Shown: in pieces, positions 9,100 through 19,553 of the stretch
How the letters are laid out: every line of letters starts with the position of its first letter
How positions within the stretch are numbered: position 1 is the stretch's first letter
Assembly (NCBI GenBank): GCA_033557675.1
Contig: JAWQRM010000554.1
Span: 1 to 21,524 of the forward strand
Length of the DNA stretch: 21,524 nt
Direction: 5' to 3'
From: Coptodactyla brooksi
Taxonomy: Eukaryota > Arthropoda > Insecta > Coleoptera > Scarabaeidae
Program-made: the position numbers and the translations under genes
The notes under the pieces: model-generated
Told to the model about the DNA's origin: nothing
The model's database searches: none
The model's input: the letters and a program-made list of their open reading frames with translations, nothing else

Positions 9100-11210
9100 T
9101 CTAATATGTACGTATCGCTACGAGGTACAAGTTGTGACTGATTCAAAAGAAGTAAGAACAGCAAGGGCAAAATAAACAACACGTACACTGAGCACAATAG
9201 CTTGTAAAAAGGGGAAACGTGAAAGAGATGAAGTTTTACTATGTAAGAAGGCATTTGACTTACTGACTTTGATCGATTGATCCTCTGCTTTGTTAATGAC
9301 AGGTACTATGAGTATCTTTTATGGTATTTGGACTATTGACTGGAGAAACACAAAGCTATCAAAACTTTTGAATATTATATCTCCAAAATTAAAACAGAAT
9401 AATTGTTTATTGTAAAAAATGCATTTAAAAAGATATTCATCATAAACTATATCGACATGTCCATGAAAAACTGTTTTTAAGTGAATTATTTATTGTGGAC
9501 TACCACCTTTTAAACTTTCTCCCGTACATTAAGACTTACCTTATAGAGACATAGTTAACATATTATTAGACCGAAAACGTGTGTTGAGTGTACACATTAT
9601 GTATTTGACCTGTGCTCTTTGCTTTTAGGATGCGCTTTCGCAATTTATTAAACTGAAAAGAAGCCTCTAAACAATTTTCTTGTGTACATAGTCAGAGACA
9701 TGATAAATTTGCCGATTCATATGTCAATTTTATTTGAATATTTACGTGATTGTTTAAAAGTGGGACAAGCGCTAATGTACGCCTAAGTATCATGTAATTT
9801 GTAATCTATCTCTCATTTAGCATTTAATATTCAACGCAACGGTCAGCCATTCTCTCCTTAGAATAAATAGCAAGTCACTTCTCGTAAGTAGAAATCACAC
9901 ATTGACATAAAAGTGAACATTAAACAGCATTTTTGTAGGATACGCATACAAGTCAAATATTTATTTTCACATTGCTCAGCTATTACAACACTGCAATAGC
10001 GTAGACGGCGATATTTGTATACCGCGCACATACAGGCATTCTAAAGATAAATAACACATATTTGTTAAGAAAATATGGGCTATACGATAACTGGGGACAT
10101 GCGATTGCACTCATTGTTGCTGCCATAAAAACTAAATTACCTTCCATTAACCAATAAAAGCCTAAGTATGATAAACATCAACATTTTCGTCATGCAAGAG
10201 GGTTTATTTTTTATTGAAGCACGCGAGTGCAATTTTACAACAACACTAACATAAAAGTTCTATTGTCACCACAAAGTAAAATAAAAAAAAATTGCGTCAG
10301 TGTACAAACAAAAGGAGAACCCAGGCAGTTATAGCAACTACCATTTAATTGTGCAATTGCGAGAAATCTAGAAAGTTTGTTAATAGGGCCGATTCACATT
10401 TAATAATGACTTTACACTGTTGCTATTAAAAAATGTTCGTTGCTTAATCGATTTTAAAATTTGCGAAAAGGTCTGCAATGGCTAATAAAAAAATGAAAGT
10501 TGCCAATTTAATAGAAATACTGATTTAGTTTCAAAGAATTTCCAATTATGCAGTTACAAAAATTTAACAATTATACGACTAAACGTTACGTTGGAAAATG
10601 TCACGCTTTCAACATTTTAAATTAGCATGACTTAAACCAATTCTAATTACCGTACCTAGTTTACATTTTTTATCGGTTTTAAAGAATTTGTTCTACTTAT
10701 GTTCCAATTAAATACGTTGTGAGCTATATAGTTCCTCAAAGCGGCTAGAGATGGCGCTGCTAGTTCTTCAATAAGCTTTCGCCGATGTATTGAAAATAGC
10801 TAATACCTACCAACACATTTGTTCATAATTATCAATAAATAATAAGAAAACATCAAATTTAATCTAGTAAGATGCTTCTAATGATGCTTCTAATCTTTGA
10901 ATATGAGTAGGGTATAAAGCTTATTATGTGAATGAATATTCTGGTATTGTGCACTTACGATTAAATCAGAAGCTGCCCTTATATTTTGGAATTACTAACG
11001 TTAACGAGAGAATAAAAATTCTATGATTATAAAAATATAATGACAACTAATTATTTCGTTTCAAAAGGTATTGATTTTCTACAAAATACATGTCAATAAT
11101 ATCTATGTAGATATATAACTGTTAATCATACAGACGGATTCTGCCATGTTCATATCATAAGCTAGCAATCAATTAGTAATAGTTATAGTGGGGTAAAAAA
11201 TAACTTAAAA
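9100..11210. other. gene-free AT-rich stretch
   Basis: I see no coding region, transposase trace or RNA gene in about 2.1 kb. The only distinctive short motif is AGATGGCGCT at 10749-10758, which matches the core of the CTCF consensus. One such match can occur by chance. Confidence 0.5.
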
Positions 11211-11221
11211 TATTCGAAAAC

Positions 11222-12240
11222 GAGTTGGAATAATAATGGAGTTTGACGAGTATACACCAAAACTGTCTAGATGCAGTTGTCGTATATAATCGTCTTGTAA
11301 AGTAAAAAAAATATTATTTACTATAAAAACTCAAGATTTAAGTAAGAATCAATAAAAACTTCATTTTCTTCTATGAAAAAAAAATTTGATATAGACGCCC
11401 TATCCTAAGGTCCTTAGTAATTTCTAGTGCGTTGCGAGAAGGTGGTTCTTATAAGATTCCAAAATAGTTTTACTTAGATCTTTCACCGATTTTCTCAATT
11501 AATAAAATAAAGTACCCTATATTTTAGAACACAAATATTCTTTTAGTATCCTAAAGCGATATAAAAACTAGCTGACAGCATGGTTTCTTATTACTCAATT
11601 TTATACTCTAGATGGATGATTCAGATATCCAAGATTTACACATTATTAAACGAAGAAGTTTATTTCGATTGTTGATGCCGTCTGACGAAAACACTTGTTA
11701 TTAAGAAAAACATTTTTACAGTGAAAGGATTCAGAAGAGGGTTTTTACAGTGCAAGTAAATTTGAAGACAATCGTTACACTAACAATGAGACAGATGAAG
11801 TTCTTCATGGGATAAACAAGAAAATATTAGAGTATCGTTTGATTTCTATGGAAAGTGTGGTTAAGAATTTAATGTGGCTAGGTCGTCAACAGTTTATTTT
11901 ATTTCGATAAATATTTAGATCATGAATTAACATGGAGCAAATGAATTAGTATGCAGCACAACATATTGAAAACCACTATTTAAAGTAGCGCTCAAGATTG
12001 AGGAACCAGTATCTGACAAACAATATAGAGAGATGTTTTGTGAGAATGTTAGCATTGCAAGGCCTTTCCAGATGACCAATACTTCAAATAATGATTACAT
12101 AAATATGACCTCTGCATATCCAATAATAATAATAAATATTATCTAATATAAATGCAAAAAGTTATATATTCCAACCCAAAGTATTTGTATTCATTAGTGC
12201 TTATTGCTATGGAGAGGATGCTCGTCATGGAAGTGTATTC
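11222..12240 (+). repeat. unidentified diverged repeat, copy 1
   Basis: Two blocks match copy 2. One is at about 11295-11365, ending ATCAATAAAAACTTCATT. The other is at about 12100-12240, with ATGACCTCTGCATATC, then TATATTCCAACCCAAAG and GCTATGGAGAGGATGCTCGTC. In this copy the blocks are about 740 bp apart, against roughly 70 bp in copy 2. The interval (11370-12090) is either inserted here or lost there. A frame within it (DSEEGFYSASKFEDNRYTN, near 11730-11790) is short and unidentified. It could be part of a decayed transposon, possibly piggyBac-like given the neighbour at 13500, but no diagnostic motif supports this. Confidence 0.5.
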
Positions 12241-12729
12241 TTTCTAGGAGAAGCTCTTTTGTAATATATTCTTTTTTTCAGAAGAGGGGTGGTTCAGTGT
12301 TGCTACACTCAATTGTTCGTTCTAATGGATCAGTATTGACACCAGATCCTCCTACTTACATTTGAGAAGGAGTCTTTTAGTGCAATTGAAAACTATATAG
12401 GAAGAAAGCGTTTCAAGCACAAACAAAGTTTATTGCAACTGATGAAGTTGTGTGTTTTGGAACCTTGGGCTTAGTGACAGAGAAACAACCTTACATTGTC
12501 TCCCTGTCGTTTCCGATGATGCTGACTTGGTCGACGATACGCGCGACCAGCAAAAAACTTTCGGTTTTGGTGTAGTTGTAGAATTGTTTAACTTTGATAT
12601 AAAGTTTATAATTTAAAACAAATCCAGGATATTAAGCTTATTCCTTTAAAATCCGGTATATTTTCCAATTATATCAACACTGCCATTGGAAACATTAATT
12701 AACGAGTTAGCAACATTTGAGGAGTGTAA

Positions 12730-13030
12730 ACGTCAAAGCAAATTATTTCGGTACGTTTGACATGTACATTCGTTGAGTAAAATAAAAAATTACTGTTTAT
12801 CACAAAAATTCCAAATTTTAGTACAAAGCAATAAAAATGTCATTAGCCGTATGTTCACTTTATATTGCCAGTAAAACTATACAGATAAAAGGAAGATAAA
12901 TAAACTATATAGATAACAAAATGCGACCTCTGCAATATATGTACGCAAAAAGTTGTATATTCCAACCCAAGATAGTCGTATTGGTTAGTGTTTTTTGTTA
13001 TGGAAAAGACGCTTGTCTTGGCAGCAGAAA
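12730..13030 (+). repeat. unidentified diverged repeat, copy 2
   Basis: This stretch carries the same two blocks as copy 1, close together. The first ends AAAGCAATAAAAATGTCATT near 12842. The second includes TGCGACCTCTGCAATATATG, GTATATTCCAACCCAAGA and GTTATGGAAAAGACGCTTGTC (12921-13020). The copies differ by many substitutions and small gaps, so the duplication is old. Both blocks keep the same order and strand, as in two insertions of one family or a segmental tandem duplication. Confidence 0.5.
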
Positions 13031-13456
13031 CTTATGTAAAAGTCAGTGGGGATATATTTGGAATTTATCCATATAAAGAAATCTGGTAAAAGTACAAACT
13101 ATGGTCTCTCTTGAACTCTTTTTTCTAAGCATCGTTCTTAAATTCTCTACGGATCTACTACACCAGGCGTAAAAGGTATATGTAAATAACTGATGCACCA
13201 GCATAGCACTCGGAAAAAGCCAGGTGCCATGTGTTCACTGAAAGTTTCACCATAATTTTGGTATAAAATTTATAGCAGGAGCATTTGTCTTGCGTTTGGA
13301 GTGGCTACGTCAAATAGTCCTTCAAATAGCCTATCTATTCTTCAACTAGATAGTAACTGGTAAGAATAGAGAGACCTTTTTGAAGCAATAAAACTGTCCC
13401 TTTTCCTTATATCTAAGGAAGCAGGTAGATGGGCCGTCCAGACACCTGTAAGCCAC

Positions 13457-13480
13457 GGTAAATTACCACGGTAATTTACC
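13457..13480. repeat. perfect 11-bp inverted repeat, 2-bp spacer
   Basis: GGTAAATTACC and GGTAATTTACC are exact reverse complements separated by AC. The pair sits just upstream of the piggyBac-like fragment at 13500. I see no T-run or other sign of a terminator. Function is unknown. Confidence 0.8.
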
Positions 13481-13499
13481 CATTTTTCTTACTGCTTTA

Positions 13500-13800
13500 C
13501 TAATGACATTTTGGAATGCATAACGCAAGAAAGCAACAAGTATACTGAATTACAACAATATTTCGAAATTCTTATATTTATATACGTCTTTCGTTATCTT
13601 AATATCTGATCGTACTGATCAACAAAATTTGGATCTTCTCATATCTCTGAAACAGTGGTACTAAACAGATTTGAAACACTTACCGACTGACCATCCAAAT
13701 CATGACAGACTCCATAAACTAAGACCTGTGCTTCAACATCTAAATGAGAGATTTTGTTCCATACAATTTCAACGTAATACATTATGTACTTATTACTACG
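13500..13800 (+). pseudogene. piggyBac-like transposase fragment, N-terminal to early catalytic region
   Basis: The frame starting at 13505 reads DILECITQESNKYTELQQYF, the helix with E-(T/S)-N seen in piggyBac transposases before the catalytic domain. After stops and a frameshift, LPTDHPNHDRLHKLRPVLQ and HLNERFCSIQF follow at about 13680-13775. This corresponds to the conserved D-R-L-x-K-x-R-P-x-L block early in DDE_Tnp_1_7. The sequence should then reach the first catalytic aspartate (DE within an EM or ES context), but similarity is lost. It is a separate copy from the fragment at 4011, because both contain the E-T-N/E-S-N helix. It is clearly inactive. Confidence 0.65.
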
Positions 13801-13929
13801 TATTCCACCTTACTATATAATGCAGGTAAAGATGTTTAAAATTTAGTTTGAGGTAAACCTTCGTCACTTTCGTACACTGCTCATTAAGAAATATTATTAA
13901 TGTTTCGTCTGTGGGAGGCCGTTATTGAA

Positions 13930-14957
13930 GATTCCCAAAACTCTCCACAAGAAAGTGAAAATGAAACGCCGTAAATCCAAACACTGTTCGGCACCTATAA
14001 AGGTGACAAGTGAATTGAAATGAAGTTCCTCAATCTACGTTACAGACAATTGTAACGACAGGTATAAAAGAAAGAGATTATTCAAAATCTTCTTTGTCAC
14101 GAATTCCAGATACCGTAGGTAATGAAATAAAAGAAACCATATACAGTATGTACAGAGAAGGATCCGTTCCAAGTGTTAGCAGCCTAATGGAAAAATTGTC
14201 CCTACGTGGGTCACTTACATGCCAATGGATTTAAATACAAAGTATTGAATATAAGGTTGGCTACCACGGCATCGACACGACTGAAGGATTTAAGATGGAA
14301 TTACATCAATGCAATTAGAAAATTCCGAAGAGACCCATAATATATTTGGATAAAACGTGGTATACGATACAATAAAGAAGGTTTTGTGGATGACAGTGGT
14401 AGGTGTTTATTAGATACTCCACTATCCAGAGGAAAAAGGGTGATAATTTTACATGCCAGCAGTGACCAAGGATTGGTGAAAAGTGGGCTTTTGTTGTCTG
14501 CTAAAAATATAGGGAAGTGCGACAAAGAGCAGATATAATTTCGTATTTGGAACATACCAATTCCTGAAGAGGAGACAACTAAACCAAAGCTATTAGAAAC
14601 CATAAAAGTTCAGAAAGTTGCTATTCAGTACGTGGTAGATGAAGAAGCCAATAAAGAAGGACACATAGTTTTGCTGCTGCCCCCATACTACTGTGTCTTA
14701 AACCCCCATCGAACTGATTTGGAGTTAATTGAAAAGAAACGCTCGAAAAAATAATGAATGTCCCACACAGCGTGCGAAGGTGGTGGACATAATACAAAAA
14801 CAAGTGAGTGAAATATAAGACGTTGTGGAAGAATTGTATAAAGTGTGTAATTACTGTAGAAAATTCCTGTGTTTCTCAGGATACTCAAAAGTTTCTTATA
14901 CACGTAAATAATGATTCTGACACAGAAGACAGTAATTTTGAGAGTGACGACGATTAG
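13930..14957 (+). pseudogene. IS630-related DDE transposase (DDE_3 type), decayed
   Basis: Pieces in order: SRIPDTVGNEIKETIYSMYR and SVPSVSSLMEKL (N-terminal region, 14095-14200); RWNYINAIRKFRRDP; IIYLDKTW (14338-14361, first catalytic D, with the usual following E now K); GFVDDSGRCLLDTPLSRGKR; VIILHASSDQGLV (14440-14478); IWNIPIPEEETTKPKLLET; VVDEEANKEGHIVLLLPPYY; then, after one extra C, PIELIW with the glutamate of the third catalytic position near 14706. The tail ends in the acidic stretch NNDSDTEDSNFESDDD and a TAG at 14955-14957, typical of this insect family. The segment with the second catalytic D, expected between AKNIGK and IWNIP, is missing. Several stops and at least two frameshifts make it a pseudogene. 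I found no terminal repeats. Confidence 0.8.
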
Positions 14958-15093
14958 TTTCTTACTAATGTTTGTTATTTCCATGTATAAACTATTCCCA
15001 CTTAACATTAAGCAATACCTACGTAAAGTGCGGCCCTGAATAGGGGCTGTAAAAGATCGTTTATGAAGGAGTTTTTATTACCAGTAGCTGAAG

Positions 15094-15165
15094 CTATAAA
15101 ACCCACCGCAAACGGGGAGAACTACACTATTTGTATGTCAAGCTTCTCTAGTGTTACTTGTGAGT
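15094..15165 (+). promoter_or_regulatory. TATA-box-like site with downstream splice-donor-like sequence
   Basis: CTATAAAA lies at 15094-15101, and TTGTGAGTAT (GT at 15160) resembles a splice donor. This could be a promoter and short first exon for the gene at 15598, spliced to an acceptor such as the CCGCTTAG around 15478. No initiator of TCAGT type is placed about 30 bp after the TATA-like site. The evidence is weak, and a transposon-derived promoter is equally possible. Confidence 0.2.
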
Positions 15166-15429
15166 ATGGTTTGAAATTTGTATCCTTTTACTTTGTTGTT
15201 TAAAATGTAATATTCTGAAGGATAATTTGACCAGCTGACTCATCACCAGTACTTATCGCGAAAATGCTGCATATCTCTCTCCCTTGATAAAAAAAACCCA
15301 ATATGTGTCATCAATCAACCACGCACAGCCATTAGTGATAACAAAAAAGACGACTCTTATGGGAGTAAAAAAAAATGAAAAAGCCGCAATCGTCATCGAA
15401 AGCACGTAAAACCGAAAGCAATAAAAATG

Positions 15430-15597
15430 CAGCGGCGCCGATCAAAGTAGTTCAAATAACAATGAGGCACCGCTTAGTCAGAGTAATTAGAGCGGTGCCC
15501 AGCTCTGCTGTTACGTACTAGCAGCGTACGACACACACTCTCTCTCTCGCAAATAACACATTCACACCGACGCACCAATACACGCGCAACGAATCAG
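15430..15597 (+). promoter_or_regulatory. CpG-rich 5' leader or promoter with GAGA-type tract
   Basis: CG dinucleotides are frequent here compared with the flanks. A tract ACACACACTCTCTCTCTCGC (15531-15550) matches the CT/GA repeats bound by GAGA-type factors at insect promoters. The frame of the downstream gene stays open back to a TAA at 15484-15486. An upstream exon or a non-ATG start therefore cannot be excluded by stops alone, but there is no earlier in-frame ATG. Confidence 0.45.
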
Positions 15598-16464
15598 ATG
15601 ACGTACTCCCGTGGCACAGACACGCTCCTAGACGAACAAAATGCCAGGCACATCGATTTCCTACCCCCACCACACGACAACAACTCGACGACGGCGCTCT
15701 GTACGTCGAATAGCCTCAGAATTGTCAGAGCCACCGCACAGCGCTCAGTCGAGGCAGAGACGCGGTCGAGAGACAAGTTTCAAAGACTTAATAAGATGGC
15801 TTCGTGTTACCCATCATACGATCCATCAGCTGTTCAACAGCAAACAGTTGGTGCAGTGGTACAGCGATCTGTACAGCAAAAGGATTACTCGAGGCCGTTA
15901 CACGTGGATTGCAGTGTGGAATACGAATTGCCCAATCAAGCCAAACCACCGGTCGGCGTTAGGAACGAACCACTTCTCATGATCCATCCCTGCTACTTCA
16001 GGAAGATCGAAAGCCAACGTAGGAGTCCGTTCGTCAACAACCTCCCGACCAGGCAACCGTCTTCAACGTCAGCCGCAACCGTATCTTCAAAACGAAGGAT
16101 GATGAGGGGTCAACAATTACCACAACAAGTTCCTCAACAAGCGGCCCAGTATCCAGTTCAATACGCCGAGAGGCAACAACAACAACTATGGGATTCTCTA
16201 CCACCTCTAGTGCCAATAAACACAACCGCATCCTATTGCAAAAGAGACAATTTAGTATCTGGGACGACGGCCTACAGTTCAGGATCAGATTCCGGCCACT
16301 GGACCGATCCTGATCGTTCACCGGACCGACCAGATGACAAACACATCCTAACCGGGAAATACAGACAGTATCTAAGAGCCCATAGGCTCCACCCCTACGT
16401 TAGTTCTGCGATTCCGATAGCGTCCACTTTTCCGCAAATTCACCAAGTGTGCTATAACGTGTGA
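15598..16464 (+). CDS. unrecognised single-exon insect gene, low-complexity Q-rich protein
   Basis: I do not recognise this protein. The frame is 288 codons from the first ATG (15598). A second in-frame ATG at 15796 (residue 67, MASCYPSYDPS) has A at -3 and G at +4, a better translation context, and would give 222 residues. I prefer it but keep the longer bound. From residue 97 the sequence looks constrained: DYSRPLHVDCSVEYELP, then EPLLMIHPCYFRKIE and RRSPFVNNLP (124-150). A basic patch SSKRRMMR (163-170) could be a nuclear signal. Residues 172-196 are glutamine-rich. SSGSDSGHWTDPDRSP (227-242) is a phosphorylation-prone stretch with a DSG motif. There is no signal peptide, membrane segment or known domain. 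GC content and codon use differ sharply from the flanks. A CpG-rich leader precedes it and a K-box cluster follows. It is probably a regulatory or scaffold protein. Confidence 0.8.
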   Translation: MTYSRGTDTLLDEQNARHIDFLPPPHDNNSTTALCTSNSLRIVRATAQRSVEAETRSRDKFQRLNKMASCYPSYDPSAVQQQTVGAVVQRSVQQKDYSRPLHVDCSVEYELPNQAKPPVGVRNEPLLMIHPCYFRKIESQRRSPFVNNLPTRQPSSTSAATVSSKRRMMRGQQLPQQVPQQAAQYPVQYAERQQQQLWDSLPPLVPINTTASYCKRDNLVSGTTAYSSGSDSGHWTDPDRSPDRPDDKHILTGKYRQYLRAHRLHPYVSSAIPIASTFPQIHQVCYNV

Positions 16465-16598
16465 TCGCTGTGATGTGATAAACCCCTTGTGATAATAGTG
16501 CGATAGAAGTGTCTCTTATAGGAGGCGCATGCTCCAACCTATCCGGGCGTGGTACTCTGATCTGACAGAATAGAAGATGACCTGTGTTCTCTTGTGAT
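16460..16598 (+). promoter_or_regulatory. cluster of five K-box (TGTGAT) cores at the stop codon and early 3' UTR
   Basis: TGTGAT occurs at 16460-16465 (overlapping the stop), 16469-16474 (as CTGTGAT), 16474-16479 (followed by A), 16488-16493 (followed by A) and 16593-16598. K-boxes are known 3' UTR elements complementary to the seed of the miR-2/miR-13/miR-11 family. CTGTGAT pairs with seed positions 2-8, and TGTGATA is the 7mer-A1 form. The orientation is correct for the transcript of the gene upstream. Regulation by these microRNAs is inferred. Confidence 0.65.
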
Positions 16599-17096
16599 GA
16601 TTACTCTCTGTTCTCTTTCCTTGCTTCAACCTCTTTTGGCAAAAAAAAAATATTTAAAGACCTTAGTGCATCCAACATATCTTTAGTTTTTCCTATTTAA
16701 TTGTGACGTGCCAAAACTCAATCAAAAAAAAACTACCAATCGCTTCGAATCCTTCGCTTCAAAAGAAAATTGAAGATATGCACCTCTAGTCGATGTCTCT
16801 CCAATAAGAAAGTTATTTCGAGAAAAAAAGAAAACATTCCTCTAACCTCCTGCGATTTTTTTTGCATATTTTCAATTTTGAAAAGTACATTCCATTTGGT
16901 CCCTATTTCAAAAAACGAAAAATCACAAAAAAAGGTTAAATACACCGATGAGTCTTTCAATATCGACTAAGAATCTATAAAATAATAATAATAACGGTAA
17001 TTTATGTATAGTGCAGATCAGTGTAAATTCAAAAAAAAAATTAATATGGACAATAAATGATGGCCGACGGGCAGAACTCACTCGGTTCAAGATATT

Positions 17097-17112
17097 TATT
17101 ATTATTATTATT
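17097..17112. repeat. ATT microsatellite
   Basis: A short run of ATT triplets. A related AATAATAATAATAA run lies near 16980. Confidence 0.85.
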
Positions 17113-17630
17113 CGATGCCATATGTATATCGGCGTATAAACTCATGTGTATTTCTTTTAATTTCTGAAATCGCGAGAAAAATTTTTACTATCACTGGGAT
17201 GATTTCGAAAAATTACTATTTTATACCTAGATATTCCTTTTTCGTTGTTTCCTCCTCGAGTTTTAATTCTTAAGTAGAAGCGAATGTATAGAGAAATGTT
17301 GTGTAAAGTTTAATGAAGCAATCATATAGTGGTAGTAATGTGTATTTTTCCTAAAATGAAAAAAGAAAAATAAGTAAGTCGAAACGTCCGAAAGTGTTGG
17401 TAAAGATTTAAATGGTATTTCACAAACTCACGTTAATTAATTAATAACTTTTTGTAGTAGTGATGAAAATAATTAGAAAAAGGAGGTGAAGAATTTTTAC
17501 TTTTACTTTTTTATTTAAGGTCTGTTTTGCCGTTTGATTATTTTCTTCACTATCGCATTATAAACACAGTATACCAAATAATTAATAATCTTCATGTGTA
17601 CTTCGAACCAAACATATAGGAGGGTTGTTT

Positions 17631-17760
17631 CAAAGTTTCCCCGTAAAAAAAAAATCAATGCGCTTACTAATAACGACTGAACTTATTGGGGCGTTTTAAA
17701 ATTTTATTTTTGTAGCCGACTTTATAAAGCTACTTGTAACGTAAAAATCCGGAAACTTTG
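17631..17760. repeat. inverted pair inside the probable 3' UTR
   Basis: CAAAGTTTCC (17631-17640) and GGAAACTTTG (17751-17760) are exact reverse complements about 110 bp apart. A looser match extends into the neighbouring GTAAAAA runs. This could be a small non-autonomous element inserted in the UTR, or an RNA fold. Confidence 0.5.
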
Positions 17761-17853
17761 TAGCAATCGGCTATCATCCGATGATAACTAATAGCGAAAG
17801 ATCTGACATACTTTTAGCTAAAATAGCTAGACCAAAGAAACTATCGAAGTTCG

Positions 17854-17861
17854 TGTAAATA
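17854..17861 (+). promoter_or_regulatory. Pumilio-type element TGTAAATA
   Basis: The octamer matches the UGUANAUA consensus bound by Pumilio/PUF repressors and lies on the sense strand of the probable 3' UTR. One match in 2 kb of AT-rich sequence may be chance. Confidence 0.35.
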
Positions 17862-17945
17862 TAACTTCAGGAAACAAAACTTTAAAAAAGCCACCGTCGT
17901 GTCCGACGGGAGAGAAAAAAATTGTGAATAATGTGTATAAAATAT

Positions 17946-17983
17946 CGCTCTATATATATGAAATATATATAAATATATATATA
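17946..17983. repeat. AT-dinucleotide-rich simple repeat
   Basis: A run of TATATATATGAAATATATAT type, imperfect, just before a possible poly(A) signal at 18020. Confidence 0.8.
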
Positions 17984-19553
17984 ATGTACAGCTAGTCATA
18001 GTGAAAATACGCTTACAAAAATAAAAAGTGTTACTGTTTTTATAGAATCAATGGTCGTTTTCTTATATTACCTTCTTCCATTAGAAAAAGAAAAAAAAAA
18101 TAATAGCTTTCAGTGAACAGTGAAGTGAATTATAACGAGACTTTCACGTGATTGTGTTCTGCAGGAGTGGATTATTCACATTGAAAGGAAGTGTTTCTCA
18201 TTACTTTGTGCCTTTAAAACCTTGGATATCTATGAAGTAGTCATGTTGTAAGTACACCAGCTGTTTTACAAAGAGCGCCGTGGCGATCGCAAAAAAAAAG
18301 AAGCGTAATTATCTCATCCGTTACGCCACACCGCAATTTATGCTTGTGTCATCGTCATATAGAATACAGAATATAATGGTATCTGGAACATAAAGCAACA
18401 ATGCCTTCCAATAATATAGCTCTGTTTTTTTGTTCTTTTGTTCTTGGAGCTCTATTGTGAATTCTCTGACAACAAAAGAGAATAAACTTAAATATAAAAG
18501 GTCTCGCTCACCATTGACTTTATCTTACGTTGAGCAGGACACAATATGGCGACATGTGTGTGGGTATTAAAATATGGATGGTGTAACTATATACTTTTTT
18601 ATTTCTTATGACGGCAATTTAGAAATATTAAATGATGAATCAACGCCAAGGTTAATCCGTTCCATAAAGTTATTTTTACTTTCGCATTACTTAGAACTCG
18701 GAATGGTGAATAACATTTCTGAGTAGCCTACTTTTTGCGAAGATATCATAAACAGGTTGTAGCTAAGTAAATAAATACATACTTGTAACATTTCTTTTTT
18801 ATATGATACTTGGAATTTTACGACTATCTTTCATTTATCAGGTTTGTTAGATAACACGTATTTTACGTAAGATTATTAAAACGAATATACTCGGATATTA
18901 AATGGAAATAAGCAGTGCAAACTTTTTATGAAATTTTTGCTTTATTAGTATGTCAAAACAACAAAAGATTAATACTAAAAACTTAAAAAGAAAGTGGTGA
19001 TGTAACAATAATAGAACCATATTATTTGTTTTTTAATTTGTTTATCAATAGTTAAAAAGTATACGCATAAATAATCCCTTGTATAATGTTTAACATTGTA
19101 AAAAGGACTATGTTAGATATTGTCAGATTCGTCTGACTCACTATACTTAGTTGTATACATATTTTTGAACTGTTTATTTATAAATGTAACGTGGCTGTGA
19201 CGCGTGTATAAATTTAAAGTTGTACGTACTAAAGTATAAACTTTACTTTGTATTACAAGGATATTGAAAATGTAGAGAACGTCTGCAAAAAAAAACGTCG
19301 AACATAATTTCTTAATTTCAAAGGCTCACATGGTTTTATGTTATGACAAATAACGTAACTCAACCGATAGCTGATGTCTAAAAACATTTTATGCAATACT
19401 TTGATGTCCCATTTTAGTTTTAATTGCAAAACGGTTTACATATGAATGTTCATTTATATTTAAATTTTTGATACTGATGCTAGTTTTTGTTATTTTTTAT
19501 TGTTTGGAACTAGATCCTTTCATATTAAATATCTTGGTCATTAAGACATAAAT

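Larger units (their letters stand above)
16465..18486 (+). other. probable long 3' UTR of the 15598 gene
   Basis: After the stop codon there is no further coding signal. The sequence is rich in A and T runs, ATTATT and ATATAT repeats, and short AU-rich motifs. Possible poly(A) signals AATAAA lie at 17052-17057, 18020-18025 and 18481-18486. The last has a GT-rich stretch (TGTGTGTGGG) some 70 bp later. The opposed open frames around 16733-16970 are chance readings of A-rich sequence. The true 3' end cannot be fixed here. Confidence 0.5.

Noticed and set aside
14990..15000. Possible Su(H) site (AGTGGGAA on the minus strand) upstream of the host gene
   Set aside because: The first base does not fit the YGTGRGAA consensus and it is a single occurrence.
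15641..15982. 113-codon plus-strand frame overlapping the host gene
   Set aside because: It is arginine- and serine-rich and out of frame, as expected from a shifted reading of a GC-richer exon. The longer frame has the better-placed start and continues to the K-box region.
16733..16970. Opposed open frames of 66 and 75 codons
   Set aside because: They overlap on both strands in A/T-run sequence of the probable 3' UTR and contain no motif.
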